Virus record (IMG/VR): IMGVR_UViG_3300034418_004469 | Span: 1 to 20,226 of that record | Length of the DNA stretch: 20,226 bases | Source of the DNA: a virus | Strand: one strand, 5' to 3' | Shown here: one piece after another, positions 12,556-20,226 of the stretch | Position numbering within the stretch: the stretch's first letter is position 1 | Layout: every line of letters begins with the position of its first letter | The notes under the pieces: generated by a model | Databases searched by the model: none | What the model saw: the letters and a program-made list of their open reading frames with translations, nothing else | What the model was told of the DNA's origin: nothing | Made by a program: the position numbers and the translations under genes

Positions 12556-15321
12556 ATGCAAGTATTAAATGCTCTTCAACTAAAAAATGGTGCTAAGGCA
12601 GATTATCAAAAGATTGGTACTATAAGTCAACCTTTACAATTTATTCCAAAAAAAGATAAAACTCAAGAATGGGCAGCATGGAATCTTGACTGGATTGAAT
12701 GGCAAGGATTAAAACAAATCCGTAGAAATGCCAGAAGATTAATGAAGAATTATAAACTTGCCAAAGGTATTATTGATAGATCTGATTATATAGTTGAAGA
12801 AGATAATGAATATAGAGATATTGTTGAACTTTTAACTAAAGAAGATGCTTCAGCATTAGAATTAAAATTTTATCCTATTATTCCAAATGTTATTAATGTT
12901 TTAGTAGCTGAGTTTGCTAAAAGATCTACTAAGCTTACATATAGATCTTCAGATGAGTTTTCATATAATGAAATGCTTGAACAAAAAAGGCAAATGGTAG
13001 AAGATACTCTTCTTGCTGATGCACAAGTTAAAATTACAGCTGCACTATTAGAACAAGGATTAGATCCAAGAGCTCCAGAAGCTCAACAAAAATTACAACC
13101 AGAAAATTTAAAAACACTACCTGAAATTGAACAGTTCTTTAAAAAGGATTACCGTTCAATGATAGAACAATGGGCAACACATCAACATAAAGTAGATGTT
13201 GAAAGATTTAAAATGGATGAGCTTGAAGAAAGAGCTTTCCGGGATATGCTTATTACAGATAGAGAGTTCTGGCATTTTCAAATGAGAGATGATGATTATG
13301 ATGTAGAACTATGGAATCCAGTAGTTACATTTTATCATAAATCTCCAGATGCAAGATACATATCTCAATCTCAATGGGTTGGTAAAACAGATATGTTTAC
13401 TCCAGCTGATGTTATTGATAAGTTTGGTTATTTAATGAATGAAGAACAACTTGCTTCATTAGAAGCCATTTATCCAGTTAGAGCTGCAGGTTATACTATT
13501 GGAGGTATGCAAAATGACGGTTCATTTTATGATGCAACTAAGTCTCATGAATGGAATACCAATATGCCATCTCTTGCTTATAGACAATTTACAACTGCTA
13601 TGGCAGGATCAGTTTATGATGGAGGTGATATAATAACTAGCATATTATCAGAAGGAGAAGATTATTATGACCAAGGTACCGCATACTTACTTAGAGTAAC
13701 TACATGTTATTGGAAGTCACAGAAAAAAGTTGGCCATTTAACAAAAGTTAGTGAATTAGGTGAAATAGTAACTGAGATAATAACAGAAGACTATAAAATA
13801 TCAACTAAACCTATTTATGATACTAGATTATTTAAAAATAAAACAAAAGATAATTTAGTGTATGGTGAACATATTGATTGGATATGGATTAATGAAGTTT
13901 GGGGTGGTATAAAAATTGGTCCAAATATTCCTTCATATTGGGGAATGAATAATCCTGGTGGGTTTGCCCCTATGTATATTGGAATTGATAAAAGTGAAAT
14001 AGGTCCACTCAGATTCCAATTTAAAGGAGACTCAACATTATATGGTTGTAAACTACCTGTAGAAGGATCAGTATTCTCAGATAGAAATACTAAATCTACA
14101 GCTCTTATTGATTTAATGAAACCATATCAGATTGGATACAATATTGTAAATAATCAGATTGCAGATATTTTAGTAGATGAATTAGGTACTATTATTATGC
14201 TTGACCAAAATACTTTACCTAGACATTCATTAGGTGAAGATTGGGGTAAAAATAATTTAGCTAAAGCTTATGTAGCAATGAAGAATTTCCAGATGCTACC
14301 TTTAGATACTTCAATAGCAAATACAGAGAATGCATTAAACTTCCAGCATTTTCAAAAACTTGATCTTGAACAAACTAATAGATTAATGTCAAGAATTCAA
14401 TTAGGTAATTATTTTAAACAACAAGCATATGAAGTAATTGGTGTTAATCCACAAAGAATGGGACAACAACTATCTCAAATGACTGCTACTGGAGTAGAAC
14501 AAGCTGCTGCAGCATCTTATGCTCAAACAGAAATATACTTCATACAACACTGTGATTACTTAATGCCTAGAGTACACCAAATGCGTACAGACTTAGCACA
14601 GTATTATAATTCTACTAAACCATCTGCTAGACTTACATATATTACAGCTACTGATGAAAAAGTAAATTTTGAGATTAATGGAACAGATCTTTTAATGAGA
14701 GATTTAAATATATTCTGTACTACAACTGCAAATAATAGAGCTATTCTTGAACAGTTAAAACAAATGGCTATGCAGAATAATACTACTGGAGCTTCTATTT
14801 ATGATCTTGGAAAAGTAATTCAGTCTGATTCAGTTGCAGAACTTAATACAGCATTAAAATCTACTGAGCAAAGACAAGAGCAAATGAAGCAACAAGAAAT
14901 GCAGCAAGCTCAACAAATGCAACAAGAACAAATTCAGGCTCAACAACAAATGGAGCAAATGAAGATTGATGCACAAATGGCTGAGAAAGAAAAAGATAGA
15001 CAAAGAGATATCTTAGTTGCTGAAATTAGAGCTGCTGGTTATGGATCTATGGTTGACTTAAATCAAAATCAAATGTCTGACTATAGAGATGCAATGAAAG
15101 AAATTAGACAAACAGAAGCTTACAAAGAACAGTCTGATATTCAGAGACAAAAACAAAGTGATGATATGGTTAGACATTCTCAAAAAATGGATATTGAACA
15201 ACAAAAAATTCAATCACAACAAGAGATTGCTAATAAACAACTTGAAATTGCTAGGATTAATAAGAACAAATATGATGTTCAATCAGAATCAGAATCCAAG
15301 AAAAGTGGAAAAAAGAAATAG
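12556..15321 (+). CDS. Portal protein, crAss-like, with Gln-rich C-terminal coiled coil
   Basis: The 921-residue protein forms the ring through which DNA enters the head. It is identified from size, its place between TerL and the capsid genes, and portal-like segments. These include a helical N-terminus (GLKQIRRNARRLMKNYKLAK near 51-70), a strand region with NPVVTFYHKSPDARYI (near 254-269) and a long stem/crown region. From about residue 765 to 921 it is a Gln/Lys/Glu-rich coiled coil (for example MQQAQQMQQEQIQAQQQMEQ) ending in a basic tail (SGKKK). It is longer than typical portals of 450-600 residues, but crAss-like portals are also long. The coiled coil may contact internal or cargo proteins. 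Confidence 0.85.
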   Translation: MQVLNALQLKNGAKADYQKIGTISQPLQFIPKKDKTQEWAAWNLDWIEWQGLKQIRRNARRLMKNYKLAKGIIDRSDYIVEEDNEYRDIVELLTKEDASALELKFYPIIPNVINVLVAEFAKRSTKLTYRSSDEFSYNEMLEQKRQMVEDTLLADAQVKITAALLEQGLDPRAPEAQQKLQPENLKTLPEIEQFFKKDYRSMIEQWATHQHKVDVERFKMDELEERAFRDMLITDREFWHFQMRDDDYDVELWNPVVTFYHKSPDARYISQSQWVGKTDMFTPADVIDKFGYLMNEEQLASLEAIYPVRAAGYTIGGMQNDGSFYDATKSHEWNTNMPSLAYRQFTTAMAGSVYDGGDIITSILSEGEDYYDQGTAYLLRVTTCYWKSQKKVGHLTKVSELGEIVTEIITEDYKISTKPIYDTRLFKNKTKDNLVYGEHIDWIWINEVWGGIKIGPNIPSYWGMNNPGGFAPMYIGIDKSEIGPLRFQFKGDSTLYGCKLPVEGSVFSDRNTKSTALIDLMKPYQIGYNIVNNQIADILVDELGTIIMLDQNTLPRHSLGEDWGKNNLAKAYVAMKNFQMLPLDTSIANTENALNFQHFQKLDLEQTNRLMSRIQLGNYFKQQAYEVIGVNPQRMGQQLSQMTATGVEQAAAASYAQTEIYFIQHCDYLMPRVHQMRTDLAQYYNSTKPSARLTYITATDEKVNFEINGTDLLMRDLNIFCTTTANNRAILEQLKQMAMQNNTTGASIYDLGKVIQSDSVAELNTALKSTEQRQEQMKQQEMQQAQQMQQEQIQAQQQMEQMKIDAQMAEKEKDRQRDILVAEIRAAGYGSMVDLNQNQMSDYRDAMKEIRQTEAYKEQSDIQRQKQSDDMVRHSQKMDIEQQKIQSQQEIANKQLEIARINKNKYDVQSESESKKSGKKK

Positions 15322-15415
15322 TCTTAGCCATATAGTACACAAAATTAATTATTCAGTTTTAAATTTTTAAAATTTAATAACTATATTATATTATAAATAA
15401 AAACCAAAAACCAAT

Positions 15416-16699
15416 ATGGAAACCAACAACAATGAAATTCAAGAGGCAACAACGGTTGCCCAAGTAGATGTAAATATTGATGAGATATTTGGGATGCCTG
15501 GAGCAGAGAATGTAATGCTTCCAGATAATGAAGATAGCTCAGAAGAAAAACCAAAATCTGTTTTTTCTAAAGAAGAAGTAGATACCACGTTCCTTGACAA
15601 ACCTGAAAAAACTACAACTGCAAATACTAAGAGTAGTTCTAATACTGAAAGTAGTTCTAATACTGAAACAGAAGAAAAGGTTGATGTTGAAGATGCACTT
15701 GCTCAATTGGATGATATGATCACCCAAGAGGAAGATGCTGGAAACAAAGGAAGACCTAAAGTAGATAAGTCTGGTCTTGCAGAGTTAGCAGCTAAAATGA
15801 TAGAAGAAGGAACTCTTATTGGATTTGATGATGACAAACCATTAGAAGAGTATACAACAAAAGACTTCCGTGAACTATTTGAAGCTAACTTTCAAGAGAG
15901 AGAAAATAAAATTAGACAAGATACTCCAAGAGAATTCTTTGAATCATTACCACAAGAACTTCAAGTTGCTGCTAAATATGTAGCAGATGGAGGACAAGAT
16001 CTTAAAGGTCTTTTTAGAACTCTAGCTCAAGTAGAAGAAATGCGTCAGTTAGATCCTACTAATGAATATGATCAAGCTGAAATTGCAAGACAATATCTTT
16101 ATGCTACAAATTTTGGTACACCTGAAGAAATTGAAGCAGAAATTAATGACTGGTCAGATTTAAATAGACTTGAACAAAAAGCTCAACAATTTAAACCAAA
16201 GTTAGATAAAATGCAAGATGAAATTGTTGCAAGACAATTAGCAGAGCAAGAGTATAAAAAAGAACAACAACAAGAACAAGCCAGAGCATATACTGAAAAT
16301 GTATATAACACACTTTCTGTTGGTGAATTAGGTGGATTAAAACTTGATAAAAAAATTCAGAGTATGTTATATTCTGGTTTAGTTCAACCTAACTTTCCAT
16401 CAATATCAGGAAAACCAACTAATATGTTAGGACATCTTCTTGAAAAATATCAGTTTGTTGAACCAAGACATGATTTAATTGCAGAAGCACTTTGGTTACT
16501 TGCTGATCCAAATGATTATAAAAATAAAATAAGAGAACAAGGTTCTAAAGCAGCTGTAGAAAAAACAGTAAGACAATTAAAAACTGAACAGTCAAGAAAG
16601 TTGACTTCATCAAATCAAGAAGCTGAAGAAACAAGAAAGACTAGTTCTAAACCACAAAGAACACTCTCTAGACAAAATAATTTGTTTAAGAGATTTTAA
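15416..16699 (+). CDS. Acidic head-assembly protein, probable scaffold
   Basis: The 427-residue protein lies between portal and major capsid protein, the usual place of a scaffold or protease-scaffold. The N-terminal 120 residues are acidic and low-complexity with an SSNTES duplication. The middle (about 120-300) is helical with Glu/Gln-rich coiled coil (EQEYKKEQQQEQARAYTE). The C-terminus is basic (RKTSSKPQRTLSRQNNLFKRF). An acidic helical body plus a basic capsid-binding tail is the classic scaffold layout. There is no protease motif. The leader carries tandem AAACCAA copies (15401-15414) and a further one inside the gene (15420-15426). A distinct promoter is not clear in the 94-base AT-rich gap. 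Confidence 0.65.
   Translation: METNNNEIQEATTVAQVDVNIDEIFGMPGAENVMLPDNEDSSEEKPKSVFSKEEVDTTFLDKPEKTTTANTKSSSNTESSSNTETEEKVDVEDALAQLDDMITQEEDAGNKGRPKVDKSGLAELAAKMIEEGTLIGFDDDKPLEEYTTKDFRELFEANFQERENKIRQDTPREFFESLPQELQVAAKYVADGGQDLKGLFRTLAQVEEMRQLDPTNEYDQAEIARQYLYATNFGTPEEIEAEINDWSDLNRLEQKAQQFKPKLDKMQDEIVARQLAEQEYKKEQQQEQARAYTENVYNTLSVGELGGLKLDKKIQSMLYSGLVQPNFPSISGKPTNMLGHLLEKYQFVEPRHDLIAEALWLLADPNDYKNKIREQGSKAAVEKTVRQLKTEQSRKLTSSNQEAEETRKTSSKPQRTLSRQNNLFKRF
15632..15667 (+). repeat. Perfect 18-bp tandem duplication inside the scaffold-like gene
   Basis: Two identical 18-base units (AGTAGTTCTAATACTGAA) lie head to tail at 15632-15649 and 15650-15667, encoding SSNTES and SSNTET in the disordered acidic N-terminal region. 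It is in frame and most likely arose by slippage; it could vary in copy number between related phages. Confidence 0.95.
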
Positions 16700-16707
16700 T
16701 TAGTAAC

Positions 16708-16723
16708 AAATAAATAAATAAAT
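16708..16723 (+). repeat. (AAAT)4 tract in the capsid-gene leader
   Basis: Four AAAT units precede the major capsid start at 16729. An unstructured A/T-rich leader without a Shine-Dalgarno site is typical of well-translated Bacteroidota genes, so it may help strong capsid translation; this role is inferred. Confidence 0.7.
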
Positions 16724-16728
16724 ACAAA

Positions 16729-18345
16729 ATGGCAACTCCAGTTTTAAACAATGGTATATTCCTTAGGGATACCGCTTACAATGCTAGTTCCCATGTGGAT
16801 TCTTACCACTTGGTGAATATGCTGAAAGATGCTGAGCCAATGGACTTGGGTCCTGTGGATCTATGGGCTATGGCTCAAAAAGTAGAAATGCCCCTTTATC
16901 AAATGTCTTCATTTGGTGGCAAAAATGTAATTATGGTTGACAATGCTCGTGGAGAGTATAGATGGCAGACTCCTGTATCTATAGATCTTCCTTACATTGT
17001 TGAAGACATTGAGCCTAATAATGACTACAAAGGTATTGAAGGTACTACTTTCCGTATTAAACTTAACAAAAGAGAATTTGGACATGGTGATATCATCACT
17101 TATGACAAATACAATGGTGTTGAGATGTACATCACTGCAGAAGATATTCTTCCTATAGGTGATGGCTTTATCTATACTGTACAGTTAGTTAATAATGATA
17201 ACTACAAATATCTTGACAACAAGTATTTGGCTAATGGTACTAAAGTATTCCGTAAAGGTTCTGCAAGAGGTGAATATGGTGAAAGATTCTCTGACATCAT
17301 TACTAACACAGGTTTCCGTGAATTCTACAACTATGTAGGTGGTGCTGAAGCTCATGTTCATTACTCTATCTCTAGCCGTGCTGACTTGATGATCAAAGGT
17401 GGTATGAATGCAGATGGTACAGTTCCTGTAACTGAGATCTGGAGAACATTTGATAAAACTATGGATCCAGCAATCTCTTCTTTGGAAGACATGGTTAAAG
17501 TTATGGGTAAAGATGCTGTTAAAAAAGCATTTGACAATGGTAACTTGTCACGTACATTCTTAACTAATATGGAAGCTGCTCACTTGAGCAAAATTGCTAC
17601 TGACATTGAAACTTACTTAATGTGGGGTCATGGTGGTAGAGTTCGTCAAGATGGTCCAGATGATGTTAGATTGTCTGTGGGTCTTTGGAAGCAGTTGGAT
17701 AACTCATTCAAAAGAGTATACAACAAAAACAACTTCACACTTGACTTGTTCCGTTCTGAGATCTACAACTTCTTCAATGGTAAAGTTGAATTCCAAGGTC
17801 CAGATCCAAAACGTAGCCTAGTTGTACAAACAGGTATGGGTGGTATGAGAATGGTTAATGAGGCTATCAAACAAGAGGCTATCTCTTCTGGTCTTCTTAT
17901 CCAAGCTGCTGATATCGGTGCAATCACTGGTAAAGGTATGGACTTGAACTTTGGTTTTGCATATACTTCATATGTAATTCCATTCTTGGCAAATGTTAAG
18001 TTTGTTCTTAACCCAGCATTTGACAATGTTAATACCAATGATATTGAGAACCCAATCATTGATGGTTTCCCATTATCTTCTTACTCATTCATTATCTTTG
18101 ATATCACTGACAATACTAATGACAACATCTTCTTGTTGAAATTGTCTTGGGATAATCAATTGAAATGGTGGTATCAAAATGGTACTATGGACTACATGGG
18201 ACGTAGCCAAGGCTTCCAGTCTTCAGGTCAGTTCAATGGTTACCGTGTGATGATGTCTCAAACAATGCCAGCTATCTGGGTTAAAGACCCTACTAAAGTG
18301 TTGAAAATTGTTATGAGAAACCCAATCACTGGTGGATCATTCTAA
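16729..18345 (+). CDS. Major capsid protein (HK97 fold, crAss-like)
   Basis: The 538-residue protein is the main shell subunit. Evidence is its position after portal and scaffold, its length, typical capsid-like segments (NARGEYRWQTPVSIDLPYI, 73-91; VQLVNNDNYKYLDNKYL, 149-165), and expression signals. The latter are an A/T-rich leader and a strong terminator 15 bases after the stop. Codon use differs from the neighbours: by my count 11 of 22 Arg codons are CGT, while nearby genes use AGA almost only, and TTG Leu and C-ending codons are frequent. This fits selection for high expression. The HK97 fold itself is inferred from family resemblance to crAss-like capsid proteins, not seen directly. 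Confidence 0.85.
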   Translation: MATPVLNNGIFLRDTAYNASSHVDSYHLVNMLKDAEPMDLGPVDLWAMAQKVEMPLYQMSSFGGKNVIMVDNARGEYRWQTPVSIDLPYIVEDIEPNNDYKGIEGTTFRIKLNKREFGHGDIITYDKYNGVEMYITAEDILPIGDGFIYTVQLVNNDNYKYLDNKYLANGTKVFRKGSARGEYGERFSDIITNTGFREFYNYVGGAEAHVHYSISSRADLMIKGGMNADGTVPVTEIWRTFDKTMDPAISSLEDMVKVMGKDAVKKAFDNGNLSRTFLTNMEAAHLSKIATDIETYLMWGHGGRVRQDGPDDVRLSVGLWKQLDNSFKRVYNKNNFTLDLFRSEIYNFFNGKVEFQGPDPKRSLVVQTGMGGMRMVNEAIKQEAISSGLLIQAADIGAITGKGMDLNFGFAYTSYVIPFLANVKFVLNPAFDNVNTNDIENPIIDGFPLSSYSFIIFDITDNTNDNIFLLKLSWDNQLKWWYQNGTMDYMGRSQGFQSSGQFNGYRVMMSQTMPAIWVKDPTKVLKIVMRNPITGGSF

Positions 18346-18360
18346 TCTAAAACTAGAAAC

Positions 18361-18389
18361 AAGGGAGGGGGAAACTCCTCCCTTTTTTT
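18361..18389 (+). terminator. Strong rho-independent terminator after the capsid gene
   Basis: Stem AAGGGAGGGG (18361-18370) pairs with CTCCTCCCTT (18375-18384), with one G-U pair and a GAAA (GNRA-type) tetraloop. Seven T residues (18383-18389) follow the GC-rich stem. It is the only long G/C-rich stretch in the area and closes the head transcript immediately after the capsid gene. Confidence 0.92.
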
Positions 18390-18390
18390 C

Positions 18391-18421
18391 TATATATTTA
18401 ACCAACAAAAAATAAAACCAA
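18391..18421 (+). promoter_or_regulatory. Promoter-like box and AAACCAA leader of the post-capsid unit
   Basis: TATATTTA (18393-18400) differs by one base from the TATATTTG boxes at 1196 and 7667 and directly follows the terminator. AACCAA (18400-18405) and AAACCAA (18415-18421) lie between it and the ATG at 18428. This layout suggests that the downstream genes have their own start of transcription. Confidence 0.45.
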
Positions 18422-18427
18422 CAAAAC

Positions 18428-19444
18428 ATGGAAAATTTCACAATGGTAGAAACCGGTCATGGTACCGTAAAACAAACAGCAATTGCTGTAAGACCGTTCT
18501 TTGACAATGCAGTCTCTAATATGGGACTAGAAAATTATGGCTTATCTCTATATGATGGAGTTAAGCACTTTGAACAACTTGCTTGTCTTGAGCAAAATGG
18601 AGTAATAAGATACCTTACTGGTCTGAATGAATTTGCTCCAGATGTTAAACTTCTAAAAGGTGATGCTAAAGAAGCAAGAGTAAGAGAAATTAGAACAGCT
18701 GTTGCTGAACTTGAGCAAGAGTTAGCAGCTAATGTTTTAGATATTAATGATCCACAATTCTGGAATCAAGTTAAATTACTAAAACCAGATAATAAAGAGT
18801 TCTGGAATAAGATTAGTATATCTTGTGGTAATGAACCTGTATTTCTAGATCCTAATGATCCCTATGATAGAATTAAACTATATGCAATTGAATCAGGTGG
18901 TTTTTCTATTGTAGCAAAGAGTTTTGATGATGCAAGATCAAGAGCTGTTCCACCTAAGTTTTACTTAGATAAACAAGAACAGACAGTTGTTGCAAGAACT
19001 GAATATAAGAAAATGCGCAACAAAGCACTTTCTGAACTTCAGAAATTATTTGACAAAAACAGTACTAAACTATTCTATGTAGCTAAAGTAGTAGATGGTA
19101 ACAGTACACAATATAGAAAGTCAACACCTAATGATGTTATGTATGAGAATATGGACTTGTATATCAATGGAGAAGGAGTTGAAGGTAACAAAGAAAGAGC
19201 TGCAAAGTCTTTCCTTGAAGCAGTAAATATGGATATGGAAACTCTAAAAATTAAATCAATTGTAAGAGATTCCGTATTTTTTAAGTATATTATTAATAAG
19301 GCTGATGGTTACATTTACCATGCTAAAACTAATGCTATGTTAGGTAGAAATGTGTCAGATGTAATTGAGCACTTGAAGAACCCACTTAATGAGGATGTTC
19401 TAACAGATCTCAATAAAGCCTGTGAAAAATATTGGAACTCATAA
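18428..19444 (+). CDS. Unknown 338-residue post-capsid virion or assembly protein
   Basis: The protein is soluble. It has a helical charged segment (about 77-100, GDAKEARVREIRTAVAELEQ) and an alpha/beta C-terminal half including KALSELQKLFDKNSTKLFYV (about 198-217). There is no membrane segment, signal peptide or enzyme motif that I recognise. It sits behind the capsid terminator with its own promoter-like box. In phages with this gene order the post-capsid genes often encode head completion or auxiliary capsid proteins, so that is the best guess by position only. Confidence 0.6.
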   Translation: MENFTMVETGHGTVKQTAIAVRPFFDNAVSNMGLENYGLSLYDGVKHFEQLACLEQNGVIRYLTGLNEFAPDVKLLKGDAKEARVREIRTAVAELEQELAANVLDINDPQFWNQVKLLKPDNKEFWNKISISCGNEPVFLDPNDPYDRIKLYAIESGGFSIVAKSFDDARSRAVPPKFYLDKQEQTVVARTEYKKMRNKALSELQKLFDKNSTKLFYVAKVVDGNSTQYRKSTPNDVMYENMDLYINGEGVEGNKERAAKSFLEAVNMDMETLKIKSIVRDSVFFKYIINKADGYIYHAKTNAMLGRNVSDVIEHLKNPLNEDVLTDLNKACEKYWNS

Positions 19445-19451
19445 ACATAAA

Positions 19452-19467
19452 ATATATATATATATAT
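19452..19467 (+). repeat. (AT)8 dinucleotide tract before a start codon
   Basis: Eight AT units occupy most of the 24-base gap between the 338-residue gene and the ATG at 19469. The tract may simply be an unstructured leader and is a likely site of slippage variation. Confidence 0.9.
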
Positions 19468-19468
19468 C

Positions 19469-19924
19469 ATGGCAACTAAAAAAAATGACCCAGTAAAACC
19501 TAAACTTCCTAAAGATAAATGGGGTAGATCACCTGGAAGTAAGTGGTATAACTTTAATCCAAAAACAAAAAAATACGAAGACCCTAAAAATGTCTATAAG
19601 TATCCAAAAGAAGGTTATGGAAAAGTTAATTATAATCCATTAACTATGAATAGTGGTATTGGTCCACAGGTAAGTTACATTAACTCAGCAAGAGCTAAGG
19701 ATTCAATGCAACAACAAAATGCATATTATGGTAGACCTGAAAATGCTGGAATGACACAAGCAAAAAAAGATGCTGCTAAAAGATCTGGTATGAATACATT
19801 ATCAGGTAGTATAAGAATGACACCAAATGCTGCTCCTAAAAAGAAAATAGGTGGTCGTGTTAAATCTTCAAAGACTATCATGAAAAAGGGTGGTACATTA
19901 AAAAGAACTATGCGTAAGAAATAA
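19469..19924 (+). CDS. Basic Gly/Lys/Asn-rich protein with SKTIMKKGG motif
   Basis: The 151-residue protein is strongly basic, low in hydrophobic residues and probably disordered. The N-terminus (MATKKNDPVKPKLPKDKWGR) and the middle are rich in Lys, Pro, Tyr and Asn. The C-terminus (about 124-151) has KKKIGGRVKSSKTIMKKGG and KRTMRKK. The SKTIMKKGG segment matches SKTMKKGG in the protein at 7319-7585. A positively charged, disordered protein in the head region may coat DNA or be packaged in the virion; this is inference. Its stop overlaps the next ATG (19922-19926). Confidence 0.6.
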   Translation: MATKKNDPVKPKLPKDKWGRSPGSKWYNFNPKTKKYEDPKNVYKYPKEGYGKVNYNPLTMNSGIGPQVSYINSARAKDSMQQQNAYYGRPENAGMTQAKKDAAKRSGMNTLSGSIRMTPNAAPKKKIGGRVKSSKTIMKKGGTLKRTMRKK

Positions 19925-20226
19925 TGCCAAAAGATGCATGTTATAATAAAGTAAAAGCACAGTATGCTGTGTTTCCATCAGCTAGGGCATCCCAAGCAAT
20001 TGCTAAGTGCCGTAAAGGTTCTGGTAATGTTAGGAAAACTAAAGCTGGTACAAACCTTAAAAGATGGCAGGCAGAGAAATGGCAGGACACTAAGTCTGGA
20101 AAACCTTGTGGTGCCGGTGGTAAAAATGAGTACTGCCGGCCTACAAAAAGAGTATCAAAGGATACTCCTAAAACAAAGTATGAATTATCTCCTTCTAAAC
20201 TAAGAGCTAAAAAGGCAGAGAAGTCT
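19924..20226 (+). CDS. DUF5872-like basic protein, truncated by the window edge
   Basis: The ATG at 19924 overlaps the previous stop and the frame stays open to the right edge (101 codons seen). The visible part begins MPKDACYNKVKAQYAVFPSA and includes an SARASQAIAKCRKG segment, a paired-Trp stretch (LKRWQAEKWQD) and CGAGGKNEYCRPTKRVS. This pattern, a short helical basic module with conserved Cys, Trp and a GG-x-x-x-YCRP turn, resembles DUF5872, found in aquatic phages and large viruses. The function is unknown. Lys/Arg richness and the neighbouring basic protein suggest a nucleic-acid-binding or virion-internal role. Confidence 0.65.
   Translation, partial: MPKDACYNKVKAQYAVFPSARASQAIAKCRKGSGNVRKTKAGTNLKRWQAEKWQDTKSGKPCGAGGKNEYCRPTKRVSKDTPKTKYELSPSKLRAKKAEKS

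Noticed and set aside
1029-15321. Possible TAG stop-codon reassignment, as in some crAss-like phages
   Set aside because: TAG ends genes at 1031, 7992, 8739 and 15321 with the next gene starting shortly after, and no long gene is interrupted by in-frame TAG.
15158-15370. A + strand 70-codon frame over the portal 3' end
   Set aside because: It is out of frame with the portal's Gln-rich coiled coil and is Lys/Asn/Leu low-complexity sequence typical of a frame shadow.
15354-15378. AT-only inverted repeat after the portal gene as a terminator
   Set aside because: The possible pairing is A-T only and has no G/C stem, so it would be too weak and is expected by chance in such sequence.
19964-20203. 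A + strand 79-codon frame near the right edge
   Set aside because: The overlapping frame from 19924 has an ATG coupled to the previous stop, stays open to the edge and shows a DUF5872-like pattern, so this one is a shadow.
1-20226. tRNA genes, CRISPR arrays, insertion sequences, integrase or attachment sites
   Set aside because: None were seen by reading: no cloverleaf-like gap, no spaced repeats, no transposase or integrase motifs, and no intergenic space above about 120 bases.

Overview
This window is a compact stretch of a tailed double-stranded DNA phage genome that very probably infects a member of the Bacteroidota. Every supported gene is on the + strand and the sequence is AT-rich. 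Many genes are packed stop-to-start (TAATG or ATGA overlaps). Shine-Dalgarno sites are mostly absent, leaders are A-rich, and three intergenic sites carry a TAnnTTTG-like box of the Bacteroidota -7 type. The gene order HU/IHF-like protein, Cys-rich protein, PD-(D/E)XK nuclease, unknown, large terminase, portal, acidic scaffold-like protein, major capsid protein resembles the packaging/capsid block of crAss-like phages (Crassvirales). That assignment rests on recalled protein features and synteny, not on a database search. TAA, TAG and TGA all act as stops, so there is no sign of the TAG recoding found in some crAss-like phages.

Layout. (1) 1-1192: the end of a tail/virion protein gene, a glycine/serine-rich fibre-like protein and two small unknown proteins. 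(2) 1221-3413: a 730-residue protein that appears to join a GH130-like five-bladed beta-propeller, a helical TPR-like section and an FkbM-type methyltransferase domain. (3) 3434-7585: a tightly coupled lysis/membrane block. It has two single-TM coiled-coil proteins (spanin-like), a 34-residue protein, a DUF2892-like two-TM protein, a complete two-component system (two-TM histidine kinase plus single-domain response regulator), a coiled-coil/two-TM protein, a holin-like protein, a TIGR02594/CHAP-like endolysin, a 52-residue protein and a small basic protein. A rho-independent terminator at 7606-7635 closes this block. (4) 7699-18345: the packaging and capsid block, opened by a promoter-like box at 7667 and closed by a strong terminator at 18361-18389 directly after the capsid gene. 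(5) 18428-20226: a post-capsid unit with its own promoter-like sequence, holding an unknown 338-residue protein, a basic Gly/Lys-rich protein and a truncated DUF5872-like basic protein.

How it fits together: region 4 builds and fills the head, region 1 is the end of the tail/fibre module, and region 3 carries out host lysis. The main point of interest is that a full histidine kinase/response regulator pair with intact catalytic residues sits inside the lysis operon, translationally coupled to membrane proteins and just upstream of the holin-like and endolysin genes. This suggests signal-controlled lysis timing or membrane sensing. The fusion protein upstream of the lysis block, a promoter-leader motif (TATATTTG, four bases, AAACCAA) and a family of small basic proteins sharing an SKT(I)MKKGG motif are further points of note.
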